From: Proteocatella sp041738345
Lineage (GTDB): Bacteria > Bacillota > Clostridia > Peptostreptococcales > Filifactoraceae
DNA length: 64,000 bases
Reading direction: 5' to 3'
NCBI GenBank assembly: GCA_041738345.1
Contig: JBGSPX010000062.1
Coordinates: 29,069 to 93,068, forward strand
Part shown: positions 34,347 to 43,075 of the stretch, piece after piece
Layout: each line of letters opens with the position of its first letter
How positions within the stretch are numbered: position 1 is the stretch's first letter
Translations under genes and position numbers: made by a program
The notes under the pieces: generated by a model
What the model saw: only the letters and a program-made list of their open reading frames with translations
Database searches by the model: none
What the model was told of the DNA's origin: nothing

Positions 34347-34727
34347 TTGAAATCAACAATCAGATTGAGAATGAGTGCTCATGATGCTCATTACGGAGGA
34401 AACCTAGTAGACGGAGCGAGAATGCTCGGTTTGTTTGGAGATGTAGCTACAGAACTTTTAATTCAAAAAGATGGTGACGAAGGTTTATTTAAGGCTTATG
34501 AAGAAGTCGAATTTTTAGCTCCAGTTTATGCAGGTGATTATATTGAAGCAGTTGGTGAAATAATCGAAACTGGAAATACTTCAAGAAAAATGAAATTTGA
34601 AGCTAGAAAAGTAATTGTACCAAGACCAGACATTAATGATTCTGCATGCGATATTCTAGATGAACCAATCGTTGTTTGTAAAGCTGTTGGAACTTGTGTA
34701 GTTCCAAAAGACAAGAAAAGAAAGTAA
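34347..34727 (+). CDS. kal: 3-aminobutyryl-CoA ammonia-lyase Kal
   Basis: Kal removes ammonia from L-3-aminobutyryl-CoA to give crotonyl-CoA, a late step of lysine fermentation. The 126-residue protein has a hot-dog fold pattern (IRLRMSAHDAHYGGNLVDGARMLGLFGDVATELL, written here only to its recognisable ends) with the conserved D-A-H-Y-G-G-N segment and AYEEVEFLAPVYAGDYIEA. I use the TTG at 34347, with AAGGAGGA 7 bases upstream and the family N-terminus; a longer frame from 34263 would translate the end of the riboswitch. It is the first gene of the operon. Confidence 0.9.
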   Translation: MKSTIRLRMSAHDAHYGGNLVDGARMLGLFGDVATELLIQKDGDEGLFKAYEEVEFLAPVYAGDYIEAVGEIIETGNTSRKMKFEARKVIVPRPDINDSACDILDEPIVVCKAVGTCVVPKDKKRK

Positions 34728-34823
34728 TCTATTCAGTATTTTATTTTTTTAAAAAATAGATTCCGAATAATCGAAACTATGAATTTATTCTAAAAAATCA
34801 AATTATATCAGGAGGGTTTAAAT

Positions 34824-35858
34824 ATGAAAGGATGCAAGTACGGAACACACAGAGTTATTGAACCAGTAGGAGTTTTACCACAACCAGCATTAAAAATTAA
34901 CAATGATATGAATATATTTGATAACGAAATACTTATAGATGTGTCAGCTTTAAACATAGATTCAGCAAGCTTTACTCAAATTGAAGAAGCAGCAGGGCAT
35001 GATATAGAAAAAATAAAAGAAATGATAATGTCTATAGTAGCAGAGCGTGGAAAAATGCAAAACCCAGTTACAGGTTCAGGCGGAATGCTTATAGGTACTA
35101 TAGAAAAAATAGGATCGGATTTAGTTGGAAAAACGGATTTAAAAGTTGGAGATAGAATTGCTACACTAGTATCACTATCACTTACTCCATTAAGAATAGA
35201 TGAAATAAAAGATATAAAACCAGATATTGATAGAGTTGAGATAAGTGGTAAAGCGATTTTGTTTGAAAGTGGAATTTATTCAGTACTTCCAACTGATATG
35301 AGTGAAACTCTTGCACTAGCTGCACTTGATGTTGCAGGAGCACCAGCTCAAGCGGCAAAACTTGTTAAACCAGGAGATAGTGTTGTTATCCTTGGAGCAG
35401 CAGGAAAATCAGGAATGATGTGCTGTTATGAAGCTAAAAAACGTGTAGGTCCAACAGGTAATGTTATCGCAGTAGTTAGAAAAGAAAGCGATATTAAAAA
35501 ACTTATGGATGCAGGTTTTGCACACAATGTTGTAGTAGCAAGTGCACAAATGCCAGTAGAAGTATTAAATGCTGTACTTGAAGCAAATGGTGGAAAAGAA
35601 GTTGACATAACAATTAACTGTGTAAATATAGAAAATACAGAAATGTCATCAATACTTCCAGTGAAAGATGGCGGAACCGTATACTTCTTCTCTATGGCGA
35701 CTTCTTTTACAAAAGCAGCACTTGGTGCAGAAGGCGTTGGAAAAGATGTAAACATGATAATAGGAAATGGATATACAAAAGACCATGCAGCTATAACTCT
35801 TGAAGAATTAAGAGAATCAAAAGAGTTAAGAGAAATCTTTGAAAAACAATATATATAA
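34824..35858 (+). CDS. kdd: L-erythro-3,5-diaminohexanoate dehydrogenase Kdd
   Basis: Kdd oxidises 3,5-diaminohexanoate to 5-amino-3-oxohexanoate with NAD(P). The 344-residue protein begins GCKYGTHRVIEPVGVLPQPA, the family start, and has a Rossmann motif in SVVILGAAGKSGMMCCYEAKKRVG at about residues 190-210, preceded by LALAALDVAGAPAQAAKLV. It resembles medium-chain alcohol dehydrogenases without their zinc Cys set. It follows kal by 96 bases and precedes kamA; a stem-loop lies in the gap to kamA. Confidence 0.93.
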   Translation: MKGCKYGTHRVIEPVGVLPQPALKINNDMNIFDNEILIDVSALNIDSASFTQIEEAAGHDIEKIKEMIMSIVAERGKMQNPVTGSGGMLIGTIEKIGSDLVGKTDLKVGDRIATLVSLSLTPLRIDEIKDIKPDIDRVEISGKAILFESGIYSVLPTDMSETLALAALDVAGAPAQAAKLVKPGDSVVILGAAGKSGMMCCYEAKKRVGPTGNVIAVVRKESDIKKLMDAGFAHNVVVASAQMPVEVLNAVLEANGGKEVDITINCVNIENTEMSSILPVKDGGTVYFFSMATSFTKAALGAEGVGKDVNMIIGNGYTKDHAAITLEELRESKELREIFEKQYI

Positions 35859-35913
35859 AAATAATTTGAACTAAAATTATAATCCCCAGAATGTTTTAGT
35901 GAGTTTATAACTT

Positions 35914-35936
35914 TTGGGCTGTATAAAACAGCCCAA
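35914..35936 (+). other. Intergenic stem-loop between kdd and kamA
   Basis: A perfect 9-bp inverted repeat, TTGGGCTGT with ACAGCCCAA, has a 5-base loop. It lacks a following T run, so it is probably not a strong terminator; it may act as a partial terminator, a processing site or a 3' stabiliser. A TATAAT at 35942-35947 follows it. Confidence 0.5.
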
Positions 35937-35979
35937 TTCAATATAATTTTTATATGTTAATATGAAAAGGAGAACTGAG

Positions 35980-37230
35980 ATGAGAGTAGATAGAAGACAA
36001 GAGTTATTCCCAAATGTTTCAGACAAAGATTGGAATGATTGGCAATGGCAAGTTAGAAACAGAATAGAAACTGTAGATCAACTAAAACAATATATACCAC
36101 TAACTCCAGAAGAAGAAAAAGGCGCACAAGAGTGTTTAAAAGCACTTAGAATGGCTATCACACCATATTACTTATCATTAATCGATCCAGAAGATCCAAA
36201 TGATCCCGTAAGAAAACAAGCAATTCCTTCAGTAGATGAATTATATAGAGCAGATGAAGATCAAGAAGATCCACTTCATGAAGATGTAGATTCTCCAACA
36301 CCTGGATTAACTCATAGATATCCAGATAGAGCGCTTATACTTGTAACGGATCAATGCTCTATGTACTGTAGACACTGCACAAGAAGAAGATTTGCAGGCC
36401 AAAATGATTCAGCAGTACCGATGGATCAAATTCAAAAATCTATAGAGTACATAAGAAATACTCCACAAGTAAGAGACGTATTGCTTTCTGGAGGAGATGC
36501 GCTTCTTATGTCAGATGACAGATTAGAACAAATCATAAAACAACTTAGAGAAATACCTCATGTAGAGATAATAAGACTTGGTTCAAGAACTCCAGTTGTG
36601 CTTCCTCAAAGAATAACTGAAGATTTTGTAAACATGTTAAAAAAATACCATCCAATTTGGTTAAATACACATTTTAATCATTCGAATGAAATCACACCAG
36701 AATCTAAAAAAGCATGTGAGCTTATGGCAGATGCAGGAATCCCATTAGGAAATCAATCTGTACTTTTAAGAGGAATAAATGACTGTACGCATGTTATGTT
36801 AAAACTTGTAAACGATTTAGTTAAAATAAGAGTAAGACCTTACTATATCTATCAATGCGACCTTTCTCTAGGACTTTCTCACTTTAGAACTCCAGTTGCA
36901 AAAGGTATTGAAATCATAGAAGGCTTAAGAGGACATACTTCTGGATACTGTGTTCCTACATTTGTTGTAGATGCTCCTGGTGGTGGAGGAAAAACTCCAG
37001 TTATGCCAAATTATGTAATTTCACAAAGTCATAACAAAGTTATATTAAGAAACTTTGAAGGCGTGATTACAACTTACGATGAGCCTACAAATTACACTCC
37101 AGGATGTACTTGTGATGTCTGTACTGGAAAGAAAACAGTTCATAAAGTAGGAGTAGCAGGACTCCTTAATGGAGAGAATGCTACACTAGAGCCAGTAGGA
37201 CTTGAAAGAAATGAAAGAGGACACCATTAA
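35980..37230 (+). CDS. kamA: L-lysine 2,3-aminomutase KamA
   Basis: KamA is a radical SAM and PLP enzyme that turns L-lysine into L-beta-lysine, the first step of the pathway. The 416-residue length equals the well-studied clostridial enzyme. The iron-sulfur motif CSMYCRHC is at residues 126-133, the SAM site LLSGGDALLM follows, and the PLP Lys is Lys338 in APGGGGKTPV. The three C-terminal Cys of CTCDVC (zinc) are present. I start at ATG 35980, which has AAGGAG 8 bases before it; ATG 35962 would place that site inside the gene. It is followed three bases later by kamB. Confidence 0.97.
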   Translation: MRVDRRQELFPNVSDKDWNDWQWQVRNRIETVDQLKQYIPLTPEEEKGAQECLKALRMAITPYYLSLIDPEDPNDPVRKQAIPSVDELYRADEDQEDPLHEDVDSPTPGLTHRYPDRALILVTDQCSMYCRHCTRRRFAGQNDSAVPMDQIQKSIEYIRNTPQVRDVLLSGGDALLMSDDRLEQIIKQLREIPHVEIIRLGSRTPVVLPQRITEDFVNMLKKYHPIWLNTHFNHSNEITPESKKACELMADAGIPLGNQSVLLRGINDCTHVMLKLVNDLVKIRVRPYYIYQCDLSLGLSHFRTPVAKGIEIIEGLRGHTSGYCVPTFVVDAPGGGGKTPVMPNYVISQSHNKVILRNFEGVITTYDEPTNYTPGCTCDVCTGKKTVHKVGVAGLLNGENATLEPVGLERNERGHH

Positions 37231-37232
37231 AA

Positions 37233-38279
37233 ATGGATTTCCTAAAACAATATTATTCGATTTCTTTTATAGGGATGTCGAAGAATGCTGGAAAAACAAC
37301 AACTCTTAATTATTTTATAGACAAGGCCAGGGGGGAATTTACCCTTGGTCTGTCATCTATTGGAAGAGATGGAGAAACTGTAGATAGAGTAACTCAAACA
37401 GAAAAACCAAGAGTATATATCTATTGTGGAACTATAGTGGCTACTTGTGCAAATTGTTACAAATTATCAGATGCAACTCTTGAAATACTAGAGACTACAA
37501 ATATAAATACGCCTTTAGGGAGAGTTATAATAACAAGAGCAATTTCTGATGGATATGTTGAGATTGCAGGGCCTTCCACAACTGCGGATATGAAGAGCAT
37601 TATAGATAGTATGAAACGGTATGGCGCAGAAAAAATATTTATAGATGGCGCCTTGTCTAGAAAAAGCTTAGCTTCACCTACAGTTGCAGAAGCTACAGTT
37701 TTATCTACCGGAGCATCGCTTTCTAATGATATTGGAAAAGTTGTTAGAGATACAGTGTTATCTTATGAACTGTTAAACATAAATAAATTAGATAATTTAA
37801 AGATACGATATATAATAGAAACTTTGAATGATACTAATGGCATCAAAGATTTTACAAAACGGACAGGGTGTCTTGCTATAATTGATACTAAGGATAAGCT
37901 AGTTTATTCTGATTGTAGTACTATATTGGGTAAAGAAGATAAAATAATAGATAATATAGATTTAGATACTAGATATATATATACTTCAGGCGCTATAACT
38001 GATACTTTTGTAGAGTCTTTGTTAAAAAATACAAACAAAAAAAATAGGATCAGTATAATTGTTGATAATGGTACAAAGCTGTTTATAAATGAAGAAAATA
38101 AATTGCGTTTGAGTCATAGAAATATGGAAATACTAGCACTTGAAAAAATTAATATATGTGCTATAACAGTAAATCCTTATTCAACGCAAGATTATTCAAT
38201 GGATTCAGATTTACTTATTTCAAGATTGAAGAAACATATTAAAATTCCTATTTTTGATGTCAAAGGAGTACCGTCGTGA
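37233..38279 (+). CDS. kamB: KamB-like P-loop protein of lysine operon
   Basis: A protein of unknown function that accompanies lysine and ornithine aminomutase genes. The 348 residues have a P-loop near the N-terminus, FIGMSKNAGKTTT (Gly14-Thr24), and a Cys pair in YCGTIVATCANC, then no recognised domain. The segment IFIDGALSRKSLASP resembles a nucleotide-binding switch region. It sits directly between kamA and the MutS-like kamC, whose GTG start overlaps its stop, so the two are probably made together. I infer, from the known ATP-dependent activation of lysine 5,6-aminomutase, a role in assembly or reactivation; this is not shown by the sequence. Confidence 0.75.
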   Translation: MDFLKQYYSISFIGMSKNAGKTTTLNYFIDKARGEFTLGLSSIGRDGETVDRVTQTEKPRVYIYCGTIVATCANCYKLSDATLEILETTNINTPLGRVIITRAISDGYVEIAGPSTTADMKSIIDSMKRYGAEKIFIDGALSRKSLASPTVAEATVLSTGASLSNDIGKVVRDTVLSYELLNINKLDNLKIRYIIETLNDTNGIKDFTKRTGCLAIIDTKDKLVYSDCSTILGKEDKIIDNIDLDTRYIYTSGAITDTFVESLLKNTNKKNRISIIVDNGTKLFINEENKLRLSHRNMEILALEKINICAITVNPYSTQDYSMDSDLLISRLKKHIKIPIFDVKGVPS

Positions 38280-39715
38280 GATTTCTAAGTAAAGACCAAA
38301 AAGAAAAAATAGGATATCACTATATATTAGACCAAATTGATACTGTAACTAGTGTAGGCTCAGAATTTAAATACAATGCAAAACCATATACAAAAGATAA
38401 AATTCAAAAACTGTTAAGAGAACTCGATAATACGGAATTATTCATTCGAAATATTGTTATCAATGAATCGGTAGATGAAGATGCATACTTTTGTATGTGC
38501 AAATTTAAAGATTTAAGAGTTACTTTGAGAAAGCTCAATGAGGGAAGAATTGTAGATGAGATTGAACTTTTTGAGATTAAATCTTTTTCTAAATTGTGTT
38601 TTGATATACAAAGAGAATATGAAAAAGCTAATATAGACATACCTGAAATACAATTCAAAGATGTAAGCGAAGTTTTTTCTATATTAGACCCAGATAATTT
38701 GAATATAGATACTTTCTATATTTATGATTCATATTCCTTGGAATTAAAAACTATTAGAACCAAAAGAGGCACTTTAGAATCAAAGATTGCAAAAACTAAA
38801 GATGATGCTGAAAAAGAGAGCTTATTGAATGAAAGGTTGCAACTAGTATCATTAGAAAACGATGTTGAATATGCAGTAAAAAAAGATTTATCGAATAAAT
38901 TAAAAAATTATGCTGAAGATTTAATTCATAATACTAATACAATAGGCTATATGGATTATCTTTTGGCAAAAGCTAAGTTTTTTCATAAAACTGGAGCAGT
39001 GAGACCTTCGTTATGTGATGAAAAAAATTATGAACTAGAGTTAAATAAAGTTTATAATCCTTATTATGCATCGATTTTAGAAAAAAAAGGCAAGAAAATG
39101 ACTCCTTTGGACATACATTTAAAACAAGGAGTTACACTTCTAACTGGTGCAAATATGGGCGGAAAAAGTATATGTATGAAAACCGTTACCTTAAATGTAT
39201 TAATGGCAAATTTAGGAATGTATGTATATTCTGAATCAGCTAACATTCCAGTAGTGGATTATATATATATGATTTCTGACGATTTACAAAATGTTGAAAG
39301 TGGGCTTAGCACATTTGGGGCGGAGATAATATACTTAAAAAAGATAATTTCTGCAAGCAAACATAAAAATGGACTTATAGTACTAGATGAGCTTGCAAGA
39401 GGTACTAATCCGCATGAAGGAAAAATATTGCTTCAAGCAGTTATAAATTTCTTCAAAAACCAAGCTTCTTATACCTTTATTTCAACTCATTTTGACGGAA
39501 TATCACGTGAAGATATAAGGCATCTACAAGTTATCGGTATAAGCAAGATAAATATGGAAAAACTCACCCAGCTTATTGAGCTGAATAAAAACAAAGCATT
39601 AGATATAATTCAAGAATATATGGATTATTCAATAGAGGAAACTTATGATGAAGAGGTTCCTCAAAATGCACTTCAAATTGCAAAATTATTAGGATTAGAT
39701 AGTAATAGTCTATAA
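38276..39715 (+). CDS. kamC: KamC-like MutS-family ATPase of lysine operon
   Basis: A MutS-related ATPase of 479 residues. The C-terminal ATPase has Walker A GANMGGKS (291-298), SDDLQNVESGLSTFGAE and Walker B LIVLDELARGTNPHEG, then STHFDGIS; the N-terminal half has a coiled-coil or lever region (about 155-215, KRGTLESKIAKTKDDAEKE) but no mismatch-binding domain. It is too short and lacks the DNA-binding parts of MutS1/MutS2 with Smr. A GTG start at 38276 with AAGGAG 8 bases upstream overlaps the kamB stop. Its place between kamB and kamD suggests service to the aminomutase rather than DNA repair (inference). Confidence 0.82.
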   Translation: MRFLSKDQKEKIGYHYILDQIDTVTSVGSEFKYNAKPYTKDKIQKLLRELDNTELFIRNIVINESVDEDAYFCMCKFKDLRVTLRKLNEGRIVDEIELFEIKSFSKLCFDIQREYEKANIDIPEIQFKDVSEVFSILDPDNLNIDTFYIYDSYSLELKTIRTKRGTLESKIAKTKDDAEKESLLNERLQLVSLENDVEYAVKKDLSNKLKNYAEDLIHNTNTIGYMDYLLAKAKFFHKTGAVRPSLCDEKNYELELNKVYNPYYASILEKKGKKMTPLDIHLKQGVTLLTGANMGGKSICMKTVTLNVLMANLGMYVYSESANIPVVDYIYMISDDLQNVESGLSTFGAEIIYLKKIISASKHKNGLIVLDELARGTNPHEGKILLQAVINFFKNQASYTFISTHFDGISREDIRHLQVIGISKINMEKLTQLIELNKNKALDIIQEYMDYSIEETYDEEVPQNALQIAKLLGLDSNSL

Positions 39716-39752
39716 TTAAAATAAGTATAATAATAGAAAGGTAGGTATTTGG

Positions 39753-41303
39753 ATGAATAGTAAGTTAAACTTGAATCAAACTTTGGTTGATGAATCAAGA
39801 GAAATATCTAAAAAAGTAGCAGAAGATACTCAAAAATTCATTGAAAAACATTCAACAGTTGCAGTCGAGCGAACTATATGTCGTTTATTAGGAATAGATG
39901 GAGTTAATGAGTTAGGAGTGCCATTACCAAACGTAGTGGTAGAAAATATACAGGCATCAAATGCACTTGGATTAGGAGCAGCTATTTACATAGGAAATGC
40001 GGTGCTTAAATATAATCTAACTCCTCAAGAAATAGCAGAAAAAGTAGCAGATGAAGAACTAGATTTGCCAAAAATTCCTATGGGAGATATGTTTGAAATA
40101 AAGTTAAAAATTGATGAAATTGCTAAAGCTACAGTTAATAGAATAGCAGAAAATAGAAAAGAAAGAGAAACCTACTTAAGTCGATTTGGTGATAAGTCAG
40201 GACCATATCTATATGTTATCGTAGCAACAGGTAATATATATGAAGATATAACTCAAGCAGTAGCAGCCGCAAAACAAGGGGCGGACATAATAGCGGTAAT
40301 AAGAACTACCGGACAATCATTGTTAGACTATGTTCCTTATGGAGCTACAACAGAAGGTTTTGGTGGAACTTATGCTACTCAAGAAAACTTCAGACTTATG
40401 AGAAAAGCACTTGATGATATAGGCGAAGAACTGGGAAGATATATAAGACTTTGTAACTATTGTTCAGGGCTTTGCATGCCAGAAATTGCAGCAATGGGAG
40501 CAATCGAAAGATTGGATGTAATGCTAAATGATGCCCTTTATGGAATCTTATTTAGAGATATAAATATGAAAAGAACTATGGTTGACCAATATTTTTCTAG
40601 AATAATAAATGGGTTTGCAGGAGTAATTATAAATACTGGTGAAGATAACTATCTTACAACGGCGGATGCATATGAAGAAGCGCATACAGTACTTGCATCA
40701 CAGTTTATAAATGAACAATTTGCACTTACAGCAGGACTTCCAGAAGAGCAGATGGGTTTAGGACATGCTTTTGAGATGGACCCTAGCATGAAAAATGGAT
40801 TTTTATATGAATTAGCTCAAGCACAGATGGCGAGAGAAATTTTCCCAAAAGCACCATTAAAATATATGCCTCCAACTAAATTTAAAACAGGAGATATATT
40901 TAAAGGTCATGTACAAGACACTTTGTTTAATATGATCACAATAATGACAAATCAAAAGCTTCATCTTCTAGGAATGCTTACTGAGGCTATCCATACACCG
41001 TTTATGTCAGATAGAGCACTTTCTATAGATAATGCTAAATATATATTTAATAATATGGCAGATATAAGTTCTGAGATAGAGTTTAAAAAAGATGGAATGA
41101 TGCAAACTAGAGCCAATGAAGTTCTTGCAAATGCTCACTCACTTTTAAAAGAAATCGAAAAAAATGGATTATTTACTACACTTGAAAAAGGAATTTTCGG
41201 TGGAGTTAAGAGACCTATTGATGGTGGAAAAGGGCTTCAAGGTGTAGTTATAAAAGATGATAAATACTATAATCCATTCATAGATTTAATGTTAAATAGG
41301 TAG
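39753..41303 (+). CDS. kamD: Lysine 5,6-aminomutase alpha subunit KamD
   Basis: The large subunit of the adenosylcobalamin- and PLP-dependent mutase that moves the terminal amino group of beta-lysine (and D-lysine) to give 3,5-diaminohexanoate. The 516-residue length matches the known alpha subunit, a TIM-barrel that embraces the cofactors. Recognisable stretches are GLGAAIYIGNAVLKYNL, VAAAKQGADIIAVIRTTGQSLLDYVPYG, IRLCNYCSGLCMPEIA and GVKRPIDGGKGLQGV. It has its own AAGGTAGG ribosome site and is followed 11 bases later by kamE. Confidence 0.96.
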   Translation: MNSKLNLNQTLVDESREISKKVAEDTQKFIEKHSTVAVERTICRLLGIDGVNELGVPLPNVVVENIQASNALGLGAAIYIGNAVLKYNLTPQEIAEKVADEELDLPKIPMGDMFEIKLKIDEIAKATVNRIAENRKERETYLSRFGDKSGPYLYVIVATGNIYEDITQAVAAAKQGADIIAVIRTTGQSLLDYVPYGATTEGFGGTYATQENFRLMRKALDDIGEELGRYIRLCNYCSGLCMPEIAAMGAIERLDVMLNDALYGILFRDINMKRTMVDQYFSRIINGFAGVIINTGEDNYLTTADAYEEAHTVLASQFINEQFALTAGLPEEQMGLGHAFEMDPSMKNGFLYELAQAQMAREIFPKAPLKYMPPTKFKTGDIFKGHVQDTLFNMITIMTNQKLHLLGMLTEAIHTPFMSDRALSIDNAKYIFNNMADISSEIEFKKDGMMQTRANEVLANAHSLLKEIEKNGLFTTLEKGIFGGVKRPIDGGKGLQGVVIKDDKYYNPFIDLMLNR

Positions 41304-41314
41304 GAGGTAGCATT

Positions 41315-42103
41315 ATGAGTTCAGGACTATATTCAACAGAATCAAAAGAATTTGATAAGAATTTAGATTTAACGAAATTAAAGCCTTACGGAGATACGAT
41401 GAATGATGGTAAGGTTCAGATAAGCTTTACGCTTCCAGTAGAAGACTGTGAAAAATCTATAGAAGCTGCAAAAGAGCTTGCGAAAAAGATGGGATTAGAA
41501 GAACCATCAGTATCTCATCATGCAGCACTTGATAAGAACTTTACATTTTTTGTAGTTTATGGAGGGCTTACCCACACAGTAAATTATGATGATATAGTGG
41601 TTCAAAGTATTGAAGTAGACACTATGGATATGCATCAAGTTGATGATTATGTAAAAGATAATATTAAACGAAAAATAGTAGTTATTGGCGCTAGTACAGG
41701 TACGGATGCACATACAGTAGGTATTGATGCTATAATGAATATGAAGGGTTATGCAGGGCACTATGGACTTGAAAGATATGATATGATAGAAGCATACAAT
41801 CTTGGTAGTCAGGTAACTAATGAAGAATTTATTCAAAAAGCAAAAGAACTTAAAGCTGATGTGCTTTTAGTTTCACAGACGGTTACTCAAAAAAATGTAC
41901 ACATTCAAAATCTTACAGAGTTAGTAGAACTTTTAGAAGCTGAAGGAATTCGAGAAAAAGTAGTACTTCTTTGTGGTGGACCAAGAATAAGCCATGAGCT
42001 TGCAAAAGAATTAGGTTATGATGCAGGTTTTGGACCAGGAAAATATGCAGATGATGTTGCAACATTTGCAGTTACAGAAATGTATGAAAGAATGAGCAAA
42101 TAG
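41315..42103 (+). CDS. kamE: Lysine 5,6-aminomutase beta subunit KamE
   Basis: The small subunit carries the cobalamin-binding Rossmann domain and the Lys that holds PLP. In the 262 residues the base-off B12 motif is D131-A-H133-T-V-G136, with His133 as the cobalt ligand, and Lys144 (MNMKG) is the internal aldimine Lys; both numbers match the Acetoanaerobium sticklandii enzyme. The segments LLVSQTVTQKNVHIQNL and VVLLCGGPRIS belong to the same B12 domain. It ends the operon before a strong terminator; neither kce nor a CoA-transferase follows. Confidence 0.96.
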   Translation: MSSGLYSTESKEFDKNLDLTKLKPYGDTMNDGKVQISFTLPVEDCEKSIEAAKELAKKMGLEEPSVSHHAALDKNFTFFVVYGGLTHTVNYDDIVVQSIEVDTMDMHQVDDYVKDNIKRKIVVIGASTGTDAHTVGIDAIMNMKGYAGHYGLERYDMIEAYNLGSQVTNEEFIQKAKELKADVLLVSQTVTQKNVHIQNLTELVELLEAEGIREKVVLLCGGPRISHELAKELGYDAGFGPGKYADDVATFAVTEMYERMSK

Positions 42104-42109
42104 AATTTA

Positions 42110-42133
42110 GGGAGCTAATCAGCTCCCTTTTTT
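42110..42133 (+). terminator. Terminator of the kam operon
   Basis: Perfect 7-bp stem GGGAGCT with AGCTCCC around AATC, followed by six Ts. The stop codon of the converging merR gene (42115-42117) lies inside the stem-loop. Confidence 0.88.
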
Positions 42134-42972
42134 GATACTCTAATTTGAATTTCAGTTATAAATTCATCTATCAAACTGGTTTCATGAACATCTATATGGT
42201 ATATTTCAAAAGGATTAGAAATCAGTTCATAATTGTGTTTTTTAGCATATTCTGCAAGCTTTAAAATATAATAATTGGTTTGATTATAATTCCCACGATA
42301 CTTTACACATAGATAATCTCCATTTGGAATAATAAAGTCGTATTCTTCCTCTTTATCAACTACAAAAAATACAGAATTATATTTGCTGAATTTTAAGGAA
42401 TTTTCAAAACTTATATCATTACTGTTAATTTGATTTATATCTATATCAACGGTAGCTCCAATCATACTATTTCCAAGAATATATAAATTTTTACTATATT
42501 TATCTTGCAGCTTTCTTATCATAAGATCAACTTCTTCTTCTCTAAGAATGGCTTCATTTAAATGAATACAGTTTCTTGAAGCTATGTATTCCTCTTTTAT
42601 TTCACCAAAAAATTGTTCTGAAGATTCATTTAGAATATTAGCTTTTCTTTTAGAAATATTTTTTTTCAAATTTTCAAGCTCAGAGATACGATTATTTATT
42701 GCATCTATTTCAATTTCTAAAATAGAAAGTGTGGACTCTATATTTCTATTATTTAAAAAATCCTTTATTTTTTGCATTCCAAACCCTAAATCTCTAAGCT
42801 CCTTTATTATATTTAGGGTGGTTATGTCAAGAAGGCTATACATTCTATAACCATTTTCATCTCTTTTTGGGTTTAAAATTCCAATTTTTTCATAGTATCT
42901 AAGTGAATCTTTACCAATATCGTATATTTTAGAAATTTCATTTATTTTATAATAATCTTTCAAATAGCTCAC
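42115..42972 (-). CDS. MerR-family transcriptional regulator
   Basis: A 285-residue regulator with an N-terminal MerR winged helix (YYKINEISKIYDIGKDSLRYYEKIGILNPKRDENGYRMYS, quoted only as a family pattern of Y-K-I..DSLRYYEKIG), a linking coiled coil at about 80-115 and a C-terminal domain of about 150 residues that looks like a GyrI-type ligand-binding fold. It diverges from a MATE efflux gene, and the shared 103-base gap has a palindrome in a 19-bp spacer, so it probably activates that pump when it binds a toxic compound. The ligand is unknown. Confidence 0.88.
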   Translation of the reverse strand: MSYLKDYYKINEISKIYDIGKDSLRYYEKIGILNPKRDENGYRMYSLLDITTLNIIKELRDLGFGMQKIKDFLNNRNIESTLSILEIEIDAINNRISELENLKKNISKRKANILNESSEQFFGEIKEEYIASRNCIHLNEAILREEEVDLMIRKLQDKYSKNLYILGNSMIGATVDIDINQINSNDISFENSLKFSKYNSVFFVVDKEEEYDFIIPNGDYLCVKYRGNYNQTNYYILKLAEYAKKHNYELISNPFEIYHIDVHETSLIDEFITEIQIRVSKKGAD

Positions 42973-43007
42973 ATCCTAACTTTTTTTATTAAAATATATA
43001 AATTCTA

Positions 43008-43038
43008 TTGACCTTAGTATTATACTATAGTTTATCAT
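43008..43038 (+). promoter_or_regulatory. MerR-type promoter/operator of the MATE pump gene
   Basis: TTGACC (43008-43013) and TATCAT (43033-43038) are 19 bases apart, the long spacer typical for MerR-controlled promoters. Inside it lies a perfect palindrome, TAGTAT-T-ATACTA (43015-43027). The layout suggests activation by DNA untwisting by the divergent MerR protein. The -10 assignment is a choice among several AT-rich options. Confidence 0.6.
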
Positions 43039-43075
43039 ATAAGTAAGAAAAGTTAAAAGTAAAGAAGGTGTAAAA

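Noticed and set aside
35426..35941. 171-residue minus-strand frame over the end of kdd
   Set aside because: Shadow of the conserved Kdd frame; no ribosome site or family resemblance.
37233..39715. kamC as a DNA mismatch-repair mutS/mutS2 gene
   Set aside because: It lacks the mismatch-recognition, connector and Smr domains and is embedded in the aminomutase operon.
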